Below are positions 17,191 to 24,893 of a stretch of DNA of 64,000 nucleotides, in pieces. The position numbers and the translations under genes are program-made. The first letter of the stretch is position 1; each line of letters opens with the position of its first letter. The stretch is from Lachnospiraceae bacterium. Lineage in GTDB: Bacteria > Bacillota > Clostridia > Lachnospirales > Lachnospiraceae. Under the pieces are notes generated by a model. It had not been told where the DNA came from and did not search any database. It saw only the letters and a list, made by a program, of their open reading frames with translations. The DNA is taken from the NCBI GenBank assembly GCA_017615545.1, contig JAFZZY010000056.1:40289-104288 (forward strand), given 5' to 3'.

Positions 17191-17218
17191 ATTTTATCAG
17201 ATCTTCTGTTTTTGTCAA
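17191..17218 (-). promoter_or_regulatory. Promoter of the Tad operon
   Basis: TTGACA (17213-17218), 16-bp spacer, TAAAAT (17191-17196) on the minus strand. It is the only strong sigma-A-like promoter seen in the 369-bp gap 17037-17405. The rest of that gap (17219-17405) has no gene; I see only weak inverted repeats there that may end the lipoprotein transcript. Confidence 0.75.
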
Positions 17219-17405
17219 GCCGAAATCGGCCTTGAAAGATTTATTCATTGACGGATTACCACCCGAAAACCCGTGAAAAATCGAACCGGTTTTCACACCT
17301 TGTACAGCCCACCTCCGGCGCATTGCCCGAAAGCCTCGGCAGGCTCTCGCTCTGGTCTTCACCGTTTGTCAAACGACCTATCCGCAAAACTTATACGTCT
17401 GCTTA

Positions 17406-18410
17406 TCACACCCGATAATACGCCGATCCGCTGATCTGATTATAGATCTCGCATGTCCACGAGCCGAAAGTCTCATCTTTCGTGAATTCCAGGATCGTAT
17501 CTCCGCCCTCCCGGTAAGCATACGATTGAAAGAAATTCTTAATTTCCTTCTCCCCGAACACTTTAAACATCAATTCGCCGGTAAGATCCGACGTACGCTT
17601 GCCGACATTACTTACGCGGACTTCTCCTGATTTTGTAACCGTGACCGTCACGAATCCTCCGGCTGCATTGTAGTATTTCTCTTCCCTGAGCAGAGCCGGA
17701 CACTCATTTCGTATCTCGCTGATGTAAGCATCGTCCCTGTGAAGATTCGCCTCCTCGATCTTAGAAGCCATAATCTCCTTCAGTTCTTCTTCAAATTCTC
17801 CATAACCATCCGGGGAGGCCACATATCCATGCGCTTTCAGTCGTTCTCCGTCTTGAAAAACGATCTCGACCGTCATACCTGCTCCATCCGTTACAGGCGC
17901 TCTCATGTCATACCCTTTCCATCGCCATATTTGATATTTATCGTATAGAGCTTCGATCTTTTCCGCGGTCTCTTTATCCAAAGTGAATGAGTCTGTCACA
18001 TCGACAACATTTATATTACTAAATTTGGGATTCTTATATATGTGAACCTTCACCTCTGTCGAGTTGGAAAATGCAAACGAATACGATTCAGAAAATCCCC
18101 ATCCGGAAGCTGTACTCCAAAAGAGTTCTTTGATCCCGCTTTCGTTTCTTACACCGGCGTCCCCGGCCCCCGGGTTACCCATCTTCTCCCCTAAGTCAAT
18201 TCGTATCTTACTGATTACTTCCGCGGTCGTTATCTCCTCTGCCGTCGTTATCTCCTCCGCTGTCGTTGTCGCCTCTGCCGTCGTTATCGCCTCTGCCGTC
18301 GTTATCTCCTCTGCTGTCGTCGTGTCTTCTTCCGAAGCCTTCTCCCCGCATCCTGACAACCCCAACATCAGGGATAATGCCAGCACCGATCTCATCCGTC
18401 TTTTTCTCAT
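17406..18410 (-). CDS. Lipoprotein A, two-domain fusion type
   Basis: A 334-residue predicted lipoprotein with lipobox LGLSGCG, then a linker of repeated TTAE units (about residues 30-64). The first domain carries GAGDAGVRNESGI and KIEALYDKYQIWRWKGYDM, shared with lipoprotein B. The C-terminal 90 residues (TVTVTKSGEVRVSNVG, AYREGGDTILEF) match lipoprotein C. It therefore looks like B and C fused. No enzymatic motif. Start preceded by AGGAGGAGAACT. Function unknown; surface location next to the pilus locus may be relevant. Confidence 0.8.
   Translation of the reverse strand: MRKRRMRSVLALSLMLGLSGCGEKASEEDTTTAEEITTAEAITTAEATTTAEEITTAEEITTAEVISKIRIDLGEKMGNPGAGDAGVRNESGIKELFWSTASGWGFSESYSFAFSNSTEVKVHIYKNPKFSNINVVDVTDSFTLDKETAEKIEALYDKYQIWRWKGYDMRAPVTDGAGMTVEIVFQDGERLKAHGYVASPDGYGEFEEELKEIMASKIEEANLHRDDAYISEIRNECPALLREEKYYNAAGGFVTVTVTKSGEVRVSNVGKRTSDLTGELMFKVFGEKEIKNFFQSYAYREGGDTILEFTKDETFGSWTCEIYNQISGSAYYRV
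18226..18333. repeat. 18-bp in-frame tandem repeat, six copies
   Basis: Units such as GTCGTTATCTCCTCTGCC start at 18226, 18244, 18262, 18280, 18298 and 18316. They encode the TTAE-type linker of lipoprotein A and keep the frame. Copy number may vary between strains. Confidence 0.85.
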
Positions 18411-18492
18411 AGTTCTCCTCCTGAATATCCCGGTTTTACAACCCTCTCTACTTACTCAGTTTGTGTTTTTCGCGGAAAATTACAAAGGAATC

Positions 18493-18520
18493 AAAAAAGG
18501 AACCGATTTTCGGTTCCTTT
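18493..18520 (-). terminator. Terminator of the lipoprotein B/C transcript
   Basis: GGAACCGA-TTT-TCGGTTCC; on the minus strand it is followed by TTTTTTGA. It separates lipoprotein B from lipoprotein A, which therefore likely has its own promoter in 18411-18490, although I see no good one. Confidence 0.75.
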
Positions 18521-18531
18521 CCCAACTTTCT

Positions 18532-19257
18532 TTATTCAGTTTCGGCTTCCGGGAAATCCAGGATCTCCTCCAACTCGGCATAAAACTCTTTAAACCCGCG
18601 GGGATACACCATGTAGCCCTTCACGTTCAGTTTCTTTCCGTCATTAAACTCAATGGTAAGGTTCATGGTGACGCCGTCCGTCACCTGAATGAACATGTCA
18701 AAGCCATCCCAGCGCCACATCTGATACTTCTCGTAAAGTGCCTCGATCTTTGCGGCTGTCTCGGGATTTAACTGCAGGGTGTTTTTTTCATCGAACGTCT
18801 CGGTATCACCGAAATGGACCCTTCCGGTTATTATCCGCTCTGCCGTGGCCTGCTCGGAAAATGTGATCGCATACCTGGTGTTCTTCCAGAACATGGCGTC
18901 TTCCACGCAAACAATGCTGCGGATCCCGCTCTCGTTCTTCACTCCGGCATCTCCGGCTCCCGGTGTTCCTTCGATCGGAACGTCGTCGTATACCGGATCT
19001 ACTTCCGAAAGGTTCACCTGCGTCGTCGCCTCGGTATTATCTCCGACTGTGGTCACTTCGACCGTACTGGTCTCGACCGTGCTCGCCTCAGTCGTGCTAA
19101 CTTCGGTCGTGCTGACTTCGGTCGTGCTGACCTCGACAGTACTTGCCGCAGCGGTGCTTACTTCATTGCTGCTTGCTACGTCACTCTTGCTTCCGCACCC
19201 TTCCAGTCCCAACAACAGAGATAATGCAAGCAATGCGATCATCCGTCGTTTCTTCAT
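18532..19257 (-). CDS. Lipoprotein B, paralogue of the N-terminal domain of lipoprotein A
   Basis: A 241-residue predicted lipoprotein, lipobox LGLEGCG, then a Ser/Thr/Val/Glu repeat linker (STTEV units, residues about 30-70). The domain after it shares GAGDAGVKNESGI and KIEALYEKYQMWRWDGFDM with lipoprotein A. It ends about where the lipoprotein C-like part of A begins. Strong AGGAGG before ATG 19257. Function unknown. Confidence 0.8.
   Translation of the reverse strand: MKKRRMIALLALSLLLGLEGCGSKSDVASSNEVSTAAASTVEVSTTEVSTTEVSTTEASTVETSTVEVTTVGDNTEATTQVNLSEVDPVYDDVPIEGTPGAGDAGVKNESGIRSIVCVEDAMFWKNTRYAITFSEQATAERIITGRVHFGDTETFDEKNTLQLNPETAAKIEALYEKYQMWRWDGFDMFIQVTDGVTMNLTIEFNDGKKLNVKGYMVYPRGFKEFYAELEEILDFPEAETE
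19061..19165. repeat. 15-bp in-frame tandem repeat, about seven copies
   Basis: Units of the type GTCGTGCTGACTTCG, least diverged between 19091 and 19135, encode the Thr/Ser/Glu/Val linker of lipoprotein B. The unit length differs from the 18-bp repeat in lipoprotein A. Confidence 0.8.
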
Positions 19258-19282
19258 GGTTTTCCTCCTGGATCACCGATTA

Positions 19283-19723
19283 TTATTCCGGCCGGCAATA
19301 ACTGGATCCTGTATTATGGTTGTACTTGCCGCCGGAAGACCATGAGTACAGTCTGGCGATCCAGTGATATATAAGGACCGTGTCTCCACCTTTACGAAAT
19401 GCATCGGATTGGAATTCATTCTTAGGGGTGTCCTTTCCGTAAACAGCCTTATACAATTCCTTCAGGAAACCGGCATTGATTTCTTCTCCGATGCCGGCTA
19501 CCCGGATCGATCCGTCTTTAGAGATCGTGATCGTTACGGTATCCTCCGCATAAGGATAGTAAGTTTCCAAAGCAAGCAATGCCTGACTGCTCCTATCGAT
19601 CACGTTGATGAGACTATCGTCCTCTTTAATCTTTTCTGCTTCATCCTTTGTGCATCCGTACATTGCCAACAACATGACAAATGTCAGGCTCAGCATGATC
19701 GTGTATTTGATCATTCTTTTCAT
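19283..19723 (-). CDS. Lipoprotein C, small paralogue of the C-terminal domain of lipoprotein A
   Basis: Starting at MKRMIKY (19723, GGGAGAG upstream) the product is 146 residues with lipobox LAMYGCT. The body (TVTITISKDGSIRVAGIG, NEFQSDAFRKGGDTVLIY) aligns with the last 90 residues of lipoprotein A, but it has no repeat linker. It lies 54 bp after the DAHP synthase gene and 25 bp before lipoprotein B, so the three may share a transcript. Function unknown. Confidence 0.75.
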   Translation of the reverse strand: MKRMIKYTIMLSLTFVMLLAMYGCTKDEAEKIKEDDSLINVIDRSSQALLALETYYPYAEDTVTITISKDGSIRVAGIGEEINAGFLKELYKAVYGKDTPKNEFQSDAFRKGGDTVLIYHWIARLYSWSSGGKYNHNTGSSYCRPE

Positions 19724-19777
19724 TTTTGTTCTCTCCCGTGTTTTGTATTCGTAAACCCGCCGGCCATACATTTATGG

Positions 19778-20806
19778 TCAGCACATCTCGGCGATGGTAT
19801 AGAGCAGGTTCTCGCTGTCCTCCCAACCCAGGCACGGATCCGTGATGGACTTGCCGTAAACGCCCTCTCCGATCTTCTGGCAGCCTTCCTCCAGGTAGCT
19901 TTCGATCATCAGGCCCTTCACCAGACCGTGAATGTCCGGCGAATGCTTGCGGCTGTGCAGAACTTCCTTCGCAATGCGGATCTGCTCCTTAAACTGCTTT
20001 CCGGAATTCGCGTGGTTGGTGTCCACGACGCACGCCGGGTTCTTATAGTCGCGCTTCTGGTAGAGTTCATACAGGAAGCGCAGGTCTTCGTAATGATAGT
20101 TCGGGCTGGTCTGGCCCAGTTTATTGACCGCGCCGCGCAGGATCGTGTGCGCGAGCGGATTGCCCGTCGACTCAACGTCCCATCCGCGGTAAATGAAGCA
20201 GTGCCCCGCCTGCGCTGCGACTACGGAATTCATCATGACCGAAAGGTCGCCGCTGGTCGGGTTCTTCATGCCGACCGGAACGTCCATGCCGCTGGCTGTC
20301 ATGCGGTGGTGCTGGTCCTCAACGGAACGCGCGCCGACTGCGACATACGAAAGCAGGTCGTTCAAGTAACGATAATTCTCCGGGTAAAGCATCTCGTCCG
20401 CCGACGAAAGGCCGGTGTCTGCGATCGCACGCATGTGCATCTTACGGATGGCGATCAGGCCCTGCAGGATGTCCGGCGCCTTCGAAGGATCCGGCTGATG
20501 CAGCACGCCCTTGTAGCCCTCGCCCGTGGTTCTGGGCTTATTTGTATAGATACGCGGAATCAGGATGAGACGGTCGCTCACCTTCTCCTGCACGCGCGCC
20601 AGGCGCTGCAGATATTCATTGAGCGCGTCCTCATTATCCGCAGAACAGGGTCCGATGATCACGACAAAACGGTCGTCCTCACCGGTAAATACCTTGCGGA
20701 TCTCCTCGTCACGCGCTGCTTTTTTTGCTGCCAGCTCCTCCGACAGGGGATACTGCTCTTTGATATCCTTCGGGATCGGCAGTTTGCGCTTAAATACTAA
20801 ATTCAT
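19778..20806 (-). CDS. aroF: 3-deoxy-7-phosphoheptulonate synthase, class I (AroG/AroF type)
   Basis: Condenses phosphoenolpyruvate and erythrose 4-phosphate in the first step of aromatic amino acid synthesis. The 342-residue protein has the class I landmarks IGPCSADN, RIYTNKPRTTGEGYKGVLHQPDP, DGxx-type ARSVEDQHHRMTASG, GMKNPTSGD and DTNHANSGK. Length and N-terminal extension fit the feedback-regulated class I-alpha form, but which amino acid controls it cannot be read from sequence. GGGAGGAG precedes the start. Likely read from the hydratase side, 78 bp upstream. Confidence 0.92.
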   Translation of the reverse strand: MNLVFKRKLPIPKDIKEQYPLSEELAAKKAARDEEIRKVFTGEDDRFVVIIGPCSADNEDALNEYLQRLARVQEKVSDRLILIPRIYTNKPRTTGEGYKGVLHQPDPSKAPDILQGLIAIRKMHMRAIADTGLSSADEMLYPENYRYLNDLLSYVAVGARSVEDQHHRMTASGMDVPVGMKNPTSGDLSVMMNSVVAAQAGHCFIYRGWDVESTGNPLAHTILRGAVNKLGQTSPNYHYEDLRFLYELYQKRDYKNPACVVDTNHANSGKQFKEQIRIAKEVLHSRKHSPDIHGLVKGLMIESYLEEGCQKIGEGVYGKSITDPCLGWEDSENLLYTIAEMC

Positions 20807-20838
20807 AGACTCCTCCCAAAAACATGTTAGTGAAATGA

Positions 20839-20866
20839 TACCGGGAGCAACATTGCCCCCGGCATC
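20839..20866 (-). terminator. Weak stem-loop between hydratase and aroF
   Basis: A GC-rich hairpin (CCGGG.GCA against TGC.CCCGG) in the 78-bp gap. It is followed by TATCATTTC rather than a clean T-run, so it is more likely partial attenuation or mRNA structure than full termination. Confidence 0.35.
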
Positions 20867-20884
20867 GTTATATGCTTGTGAATA

Positions 20885-23173
20885 TTACTCGCGATAGAAA
20901 TTGATCAGGCATCCGTCGAGGATGATCTTGCGCTCATCGTCGGTCAGCTCGCCCATGTTCAGAGTGAACTCGCTGAGTGCGCCATCCTTCACCACATAAG
21001 CCGCGATGTCGGTCGCTTTCTCAACGATCGCCTGGCGTACATTCGGAACGAAGAGGTAGTCACCGTTTGCAAACGGAAGCGCCTCGTCCGGATAGGTGAA
21101 AGGCAGCATGCCCCAGTTGATCAGGTTGGAGCGGTAACGTTTCGTAGCGTAACCCTTCGCGATGTTCGCCCAGCCGCCGAGTACCTTCTGGCAGGAAGCG
21201 GCCTGCTCACGTGCGGAACCGTCGCCCGGCTTCACAGCGTAGATCGTGCTTCCGATACCGGTGTTCTCTGCGGAAACGTTCGGGAACTTCGTCCGGATCG
21301 CCGCGATCGCAGCAGCTGCCTCGGCGCTCACGCCGTTCAGCGATGCATCCTCTCTACGCTTCTCTTCGTCCGCGCGGACTGCCTTTGCCTTACCGACATA
21401 AGCAGGATCCTTTCTGGAGAGTGTGAACTCCGCCAGACCCAGAGGGTTGGAACGATAGGAAGAAGTCTCGCCCGAAGGGATGAGCTCGTCCGTCGTGGTG
21501 ACCGGATCGTGGATCTCGGAAACGACCTTGAGTACTAAGTTATCGGTCAATGCGACCATGGAAGGCCAGTCTTTGATGTTCGGGCCGAAGGAAATCGGAA
21601 CCGAAGGATCTGCCTTACCGAAACCGTTGTATACACGGTTCTCGTAGATGGTCTTATCGAAGAAATACTTGGGTTTTGTATAGTTCACATCGATGTCCGT
21701 CGCCGGGGTCAGGTAACCCTTATTCAGCGCGGTAGCTGCGATGGAACGCGCGTCCATCAGTGCAACGGAAGCGATCTGGCCCGCTGTGACCTTCGAACCC
21801 TCACGGTTCGGGAAGTTACGGGTCGAATGACGGATGGACAGGCCGTTATTGGCCGGAACATCACCTGCGCCGAAGCAAGGTCCGCAGAATGCGGTACGAA
21901 GCGTTGCGCCCGTAGCCATCAGTTTAGCGGCAGCGCCGTTTTTGATCAGTTCCATGAAGATGGGCTGGGATGCCGGATAGATCGAAAGCGAGAAAACATC
22001 TGCTCCGATGCTCTGGCCGTTCAGCAGGTCTGCTACGTCGCAGAGGTTCTCGAAACCGCCGCCTGCGCAACCTGCGATCACGCCCTGCTCTACATAGAGA
22101 CGGCCGTCGCGGATCTTATCCCACAGCGAGTAGTTGACTTTGTCGCCGAGGCTGATCTTCGCCTTCTTCTCGACCTCCGCCAGGATGTCGGAAAGGTTCG
22201 CATTGACCTCCTCGATGGTGTAGGTGTTGCTCGGGTGGAAAGGCATAGCGATCATAGGCTTGATCGTCGACAGATCCACTTCGACCACGCCGTCGTAGTA
22301 AGCGACTGCACCCGGATCGAGCTCTTTGTATGCATCGGCGCGGCCGTGCATGGTCAGCCAATCCTTCACCTGATCGTCGGTGCGCCAGATGGAGGACAGG
22401 CAGGTGGTCTCGGTCGTCATAACGTCGATGCCGATACGTGTGTCCACGCTCAGGTTCGAAACGCCGGGGCCCACGAACTCCATAACTTTATTATTTACAT
22501 AACCATTAGCAAAGACCTCGCCGATGATGGCCAGAGCCACGTCCTGCGGGCCTACGCCGGGCTGCAGTTTGCCGGTCAGATAGACAGCGACAACACCCGG
22601 AAGGTTGATATCATAAGTCTTATTCAAAAGCTGCTTAACGATCTCCGGACCGCCCTCGCCGACTGCCATGGTACCCAGAGCACCGTAACGGGTGTGGCTG
22701 TCCGAACCCAGGATCATCTTGCCGCAGCCTGCGAGCATTTCACGCGCAAACTGGTGGATGACTGCCTGATGAGGGGGAACGTAAACGCCGCCGTACTTCT
22801 TCGCGCAGGACAGACCGAACATGTGGTCATCCTCGTTGATCGTACCGCCGACCGCACAGAGGCTGTTGTGGCAGTTGGTCAAAACATAGGGAACGGGGAA
22901 CTTCTCCAGTCCGCTGGCACGCGCCGTCTGGATGATCCCGACGAAAGTAATGTCGTGGGAGGTCAATGCGTCAAAGCGGACCTTCAGCTTCTTCGGGTCG
23001 CCCGACGTGTTGTGGTTCTGCAGGATGCCATAGGCCATGGTCTCTCTGCGCGCCTCTTCCTTATCGATCTCTTTTCCGGTAAGCGCCTGCAACTGCTGCT
23101 TCGCTTCCGCATCATCCGCTACGAGCGTCGTTCCGTTCACCAGATATGCGCCGCCGTCATACAACTTTATCAT
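20885..23173 (-). CDS. YbhJ-like hydratase of the aconitase superfamily
   Basis: A 762-residue Fe-S hydro-lyase-like enzyme. Cluster-ligand motifs are visible: a cysteine in [11 protein letters not shown] and two in [31 protein letters not shown] matches the aconitase substrate-binding region. Length and overall pattern recall E. coli YbhJ, whose substrate is not known; it is not the standard citrate aconitase. The start follows AAGGAG, with a strong promoter at 23254-23282. Confidence 0.85.
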   Translation of the reverse strand: MIKLYDGGAYLVNGTTLVADDAEAKQQLQALTGKEIDKEEARRETMAYGILQNHNTSGDPKKLKVRFDALTSHDITFVGIIQTARASGLEKFPVPYVLTNCHNSLCAVGGTINEDDHMFGLSCAKKYGGVYVPPHQAVIHQFAREMLAGCGKMILGSDSHTRYGALGTMAVGEGGPEIVKQLLNKTYDINLPGVVAVYLTGKLQPGVGPQDVALAIIGEVFANGYVNNKVMEFVGPGVSNLSVDTRIGIDVMTTETTCLSSIWRTDDQVKDWLTMHGRADAYKELDPGAVAYYDGVVEVDLSTIKPMIAMPFHPSNTYTIEEVNANLSDILAEVEKKAKISLGDKVNYSLWDKIRDGRLYVEQGVIAGCAGGGFENLCDVADLLNGQSIGADVFSLSIYPASQPIFMELIKNGAAAKLMATGATLRTAFCGPCFGAGDVPANNGLSIRHSTRNFPNREGSKVTAGQIASVALMDARSIAATALNKGYLTPATDIDVNYTKPKYFFDKTIYENRVYNGFGKADPSVPISFGPNIKDWPSMVALTDNLVLKVVSEIHDPVTTTDELIPSGETSSYRSNPLGLAEFTLSRKDPAYVGKAKAVRADEEKRREDASLNGVSAEAAAAIAAIRTKFPNVSAENTGIGSTIYAVKPGDGSAREQAASCQKVLGGWANIAKGYATKRYRSNLINWGMLPFTYPDEALPFANGDYLFVPNVRQAIVEKATDIAAYVVKDGALSEFTLNMGELTDDERKIILDGCLINFYRE

Positions 23174-23253
23174 AGCTAAACTCCTTATATATATGCTTTC
23201 GGGACAGAATGTCCCGTATTTCTAAGCAGGTTCCGATTACAAACCTATACGTC

Positions 23254-23282
23254 ATTATATCGAATCTCCCTTGTAAATGCAA
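23254..23282 (-). promoter_or_regulatory. Promoter of the hydratase gene
   Basis: TTGCAT (23277-23282), 17-bp spacer, TATAAT (23254-23259), minus strand, about 80 bp before the start codon. The boxes and spacing are the same as in the hicAB promoter. Confidence 0.75.
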
Positions 23283-23416
23283 GACGAAAAAATCCAGTTA
23301 GCCATGACTAACTTTTGCTTGAAATTCCTTGCTTCTCAAACCCGGCATGTTATGGTAGAATATGACTGTTACGAATACTTCGAAAGGATCGCAAGCTCCG
23401 CTTGCTGAATAATAGT

Positions 23417-24343
23417 ATGGGATTTAACTTCAGAAAAACGATCAAACTCTGCAAGGGCATCAGTTTAAACGTCGGAAAGAACGGCGTCGGTGTCAGCGCC
23501 GGCGTAAAGGGAGCGCGGATCTCAATGAGTCCGACCGGACGCAAAACGGCGCGCCTGAGCATCCCGGGAACCGGCCTCTCCTACACGCAGAATCTGGGCG
23601 GCGGAAAGACCGCGAGCCGCAAGGCAAGCGACAAGAACTCCAAAGTGAGCGCAAAGGAACTCGAGGAGGCGAAGAAAGCCGTTGCAGAATACGAGGCATA
23701 CGTTCAGACGCTCCGCAGTTTCCATAAAGAAAGCGACCCGCCCATGGACTGGATCGCTTCTTATAACACTCCGGCGCCGGCCGAAGGCACTCCGGAATAT
23801 GAGCAGTGGCTGACCATCCATAATTTCTCCGAGCAGGTCGTAAAAGGCCAGGACGATGCTTACCTCGCTGTGATCGAGGCCTCCCAACCCTTTGCGGATC
23901 TGAGCATGTTCGGCAGCGACTTCGAGTTCGCGACCGACGAGCCGTCCCGCGTCGAGGTCGAGTTCACCGTGAAGTTCCACGATGTTCTTCCCGAGGAGGC
24001 GATCGTATTCGCTAAGGATCAGACCGCTACGACGAAAGCCCTGACGAAGACCGAGTACTTCGACATCATGCAGGACTACGTATGCAGCTGCTCTATCCGC
24101 GTGGCGCGCGAGGTTTTCGCTGCCCTTCCGGTAGATACCGTCATCATCCATGCGACCGACCTGATGTTAAATACCGCCACGGGCAATGATGAAGAGTTCA
24201 CCATTCTTTCTGTCATGTTTGAGCGCGACGGCTTCCAGAACATCAACTTCGAACGCATTGACCCGTCCGATTTCGTCTGCGCCTTCGAGCACAACATGAA
24301 ATTCAACAAAACCGCCGGGTTCACACCCGTCGCACAACTGTGA
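23417..24343 (+). CDS. DUF4236 domain protein
   Basis: The first 60 residues are the glycine-rich DUF4236 domain (MGFNFRKTIKLCKGISLNVG, GVGVSAGVKGARISMSP, IPGTGLSYT), a small beta-rich module of unknown role. The remaining 240 residues are acidic and unrecognised, with no membrane segment. I chose ATG 23417 because the domain normally starts at MGF. A GCAAGC-TCC-GCTTGC hairpin (23391-23405) separates AAAGGA (23383-23388) from the start. The stop codon lies inside a REP-like repeat, so the C-terminus may have been reshaped. Confidence 0.75.
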   Translation: MGFNFRKTIKLCKGISLNVGKNGVGVSAGVKGARISMSPTGRKTARLSIPGTGLSYTQNLGGGKTASRKASDKNSKVSAKELEEAKKAVAEYEAYVQTLRSFHKESDPPMDWIASYNTPAPAEGTPEYEQWLTIHNFSEQVVKGQDDAYLAVIEASQPFADLSMFGSDFEFATDEPSRVEVEFTVKFHDVLPEEAIVFAKDQTATTKALTKTEYFDIMQDYVCSCSIRVAREVFAALPVDTVIIHATDLMLNTATGNDEEFTILSVMFERDGFQNINFERIDPSDFVCAFEHNMKFNKTAGFTPVAQL

Positions 24344-24368
24344 CACTGGGGACGGTTCTTTTTGTCAC
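24340..24368. repeat. REP-like repeat, single copy
   Basis: GTGACACTGGGGACGGTTCT and onward to TGTCAC, with terminal GTGACA/TGTCAC inverted ends. It shares the GGGGACGGTTCTTT core with the inverted pair at 28942-29014. Repeats with this core are widespread in bacterial genomes and, from memory, associated with Y1 (REP-type) transposases; none is in this window. The TGA of the upstream gene (24341-24343) is part of the repeat. Confidence 0.8.
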
Positions 24369-24404
24369 ATATAGACTATGAACTGCCTAGGCTTAGACTT
24401 TATC

Positions 24405-24443
24405 AAAGCCGCAATCATCGCATTTGGATGATTGCGGCTTTGT
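24405..24443 (+). terminator. Terminator after the DUF4236 gene
   Basis: A perfect 15-bp stem, AAAGCCGCAATCATC (24405-24419) with GATGATTGCGGCTTT (24427-24441), then TGTTT. It insulates the BlaI promoter just downstream. Confidence 0.8.
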
Positions 24444-24457
24444 TTCTGAAAAAAACC

Positions 24458-24512
24458 TTGACAAATCCTGTTTATTCGGATAAACTGGAGATGTAGTTTA
24501 TCCGAATAAACA
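24458..24512 (+). promoter_or_regulatory. blaI promoter with double-dyad operator
   Basis: TTGACA (24458-24463), 17 bp, TAAACT (24481-24486). Two 18-bp arms, 24469-24486 and 24495-24512, are perfect reverse complements separated by 8 bases. Each arm is itself a dyad, GTTTATTCGGATAAAC and GTTTATCCGAATAAAC, so there are two adjacent repressor dimer sites covering the -10 box and the start point. Expected target of the BlaI-like repressor encoded next. Confidence 0.85.
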
Positions 24513-24530
24513 GGAGGAAAGGAGCCCATT

Positions 24531-24893
24531 ATGAAAGAATTTGACCTTGGTGCCGTACAAGAACGTTTTGCTGATATCGTATGGAAACATGAACCGATCG
24601 CCTCCGGAGATCTGGCAAAAATCTGTGAAAAAGAACTAAACTGGAAACGTCCTACTACCTATACTGTACTTCGAAAGTTATGTGAAAAGGGTGTTTTGGA
24701 AAACCGCAACGGGATAGTAGCGTCGCTCATTTCCCGAGATGACTTCTATTCGGAGAAAAGCGAGCGGATCGTAGAAGACTCATATCGAGGGTCATTGCCC
24801 GCCTTCATAGCCGCCTTTATCTCCAGAAAAGAACTGTCCCGCCAGGAAGCGGAAGAAATACAGAAGATGATCGATTCCTTCAAAAAGGGGTAA
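24531..24893 (+). CDS. blaI: BlaI/MecI/CopY family repressor
   Basis: A 120-residue winged-helix repressor (VWKHEPIASGDLAKICEKEL, then WKRPTTYTVLRKLCEKGVLE, the recognition helix and wing). The C-terminal helices are the dimerisation and cleavage region. It is expected to bind the double-dyad operator upstream and to be inactivated by the M56 peptidase encoded next. The stop overlaps the next gene by one base. The symbol is by family only; a beta-lactam link is not shown. Confidence 0.88.
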   Translation: MKEFDLGAVQERFADIVWKHEPIASGDLAKICEKELNWKRPTTYTVLRKLCEKGVLENRNGIVASLISRDDFYSEKSERIVEDSYRGSLPAFIAAFISRKELSRQEAEEIQKMIDSFKKG

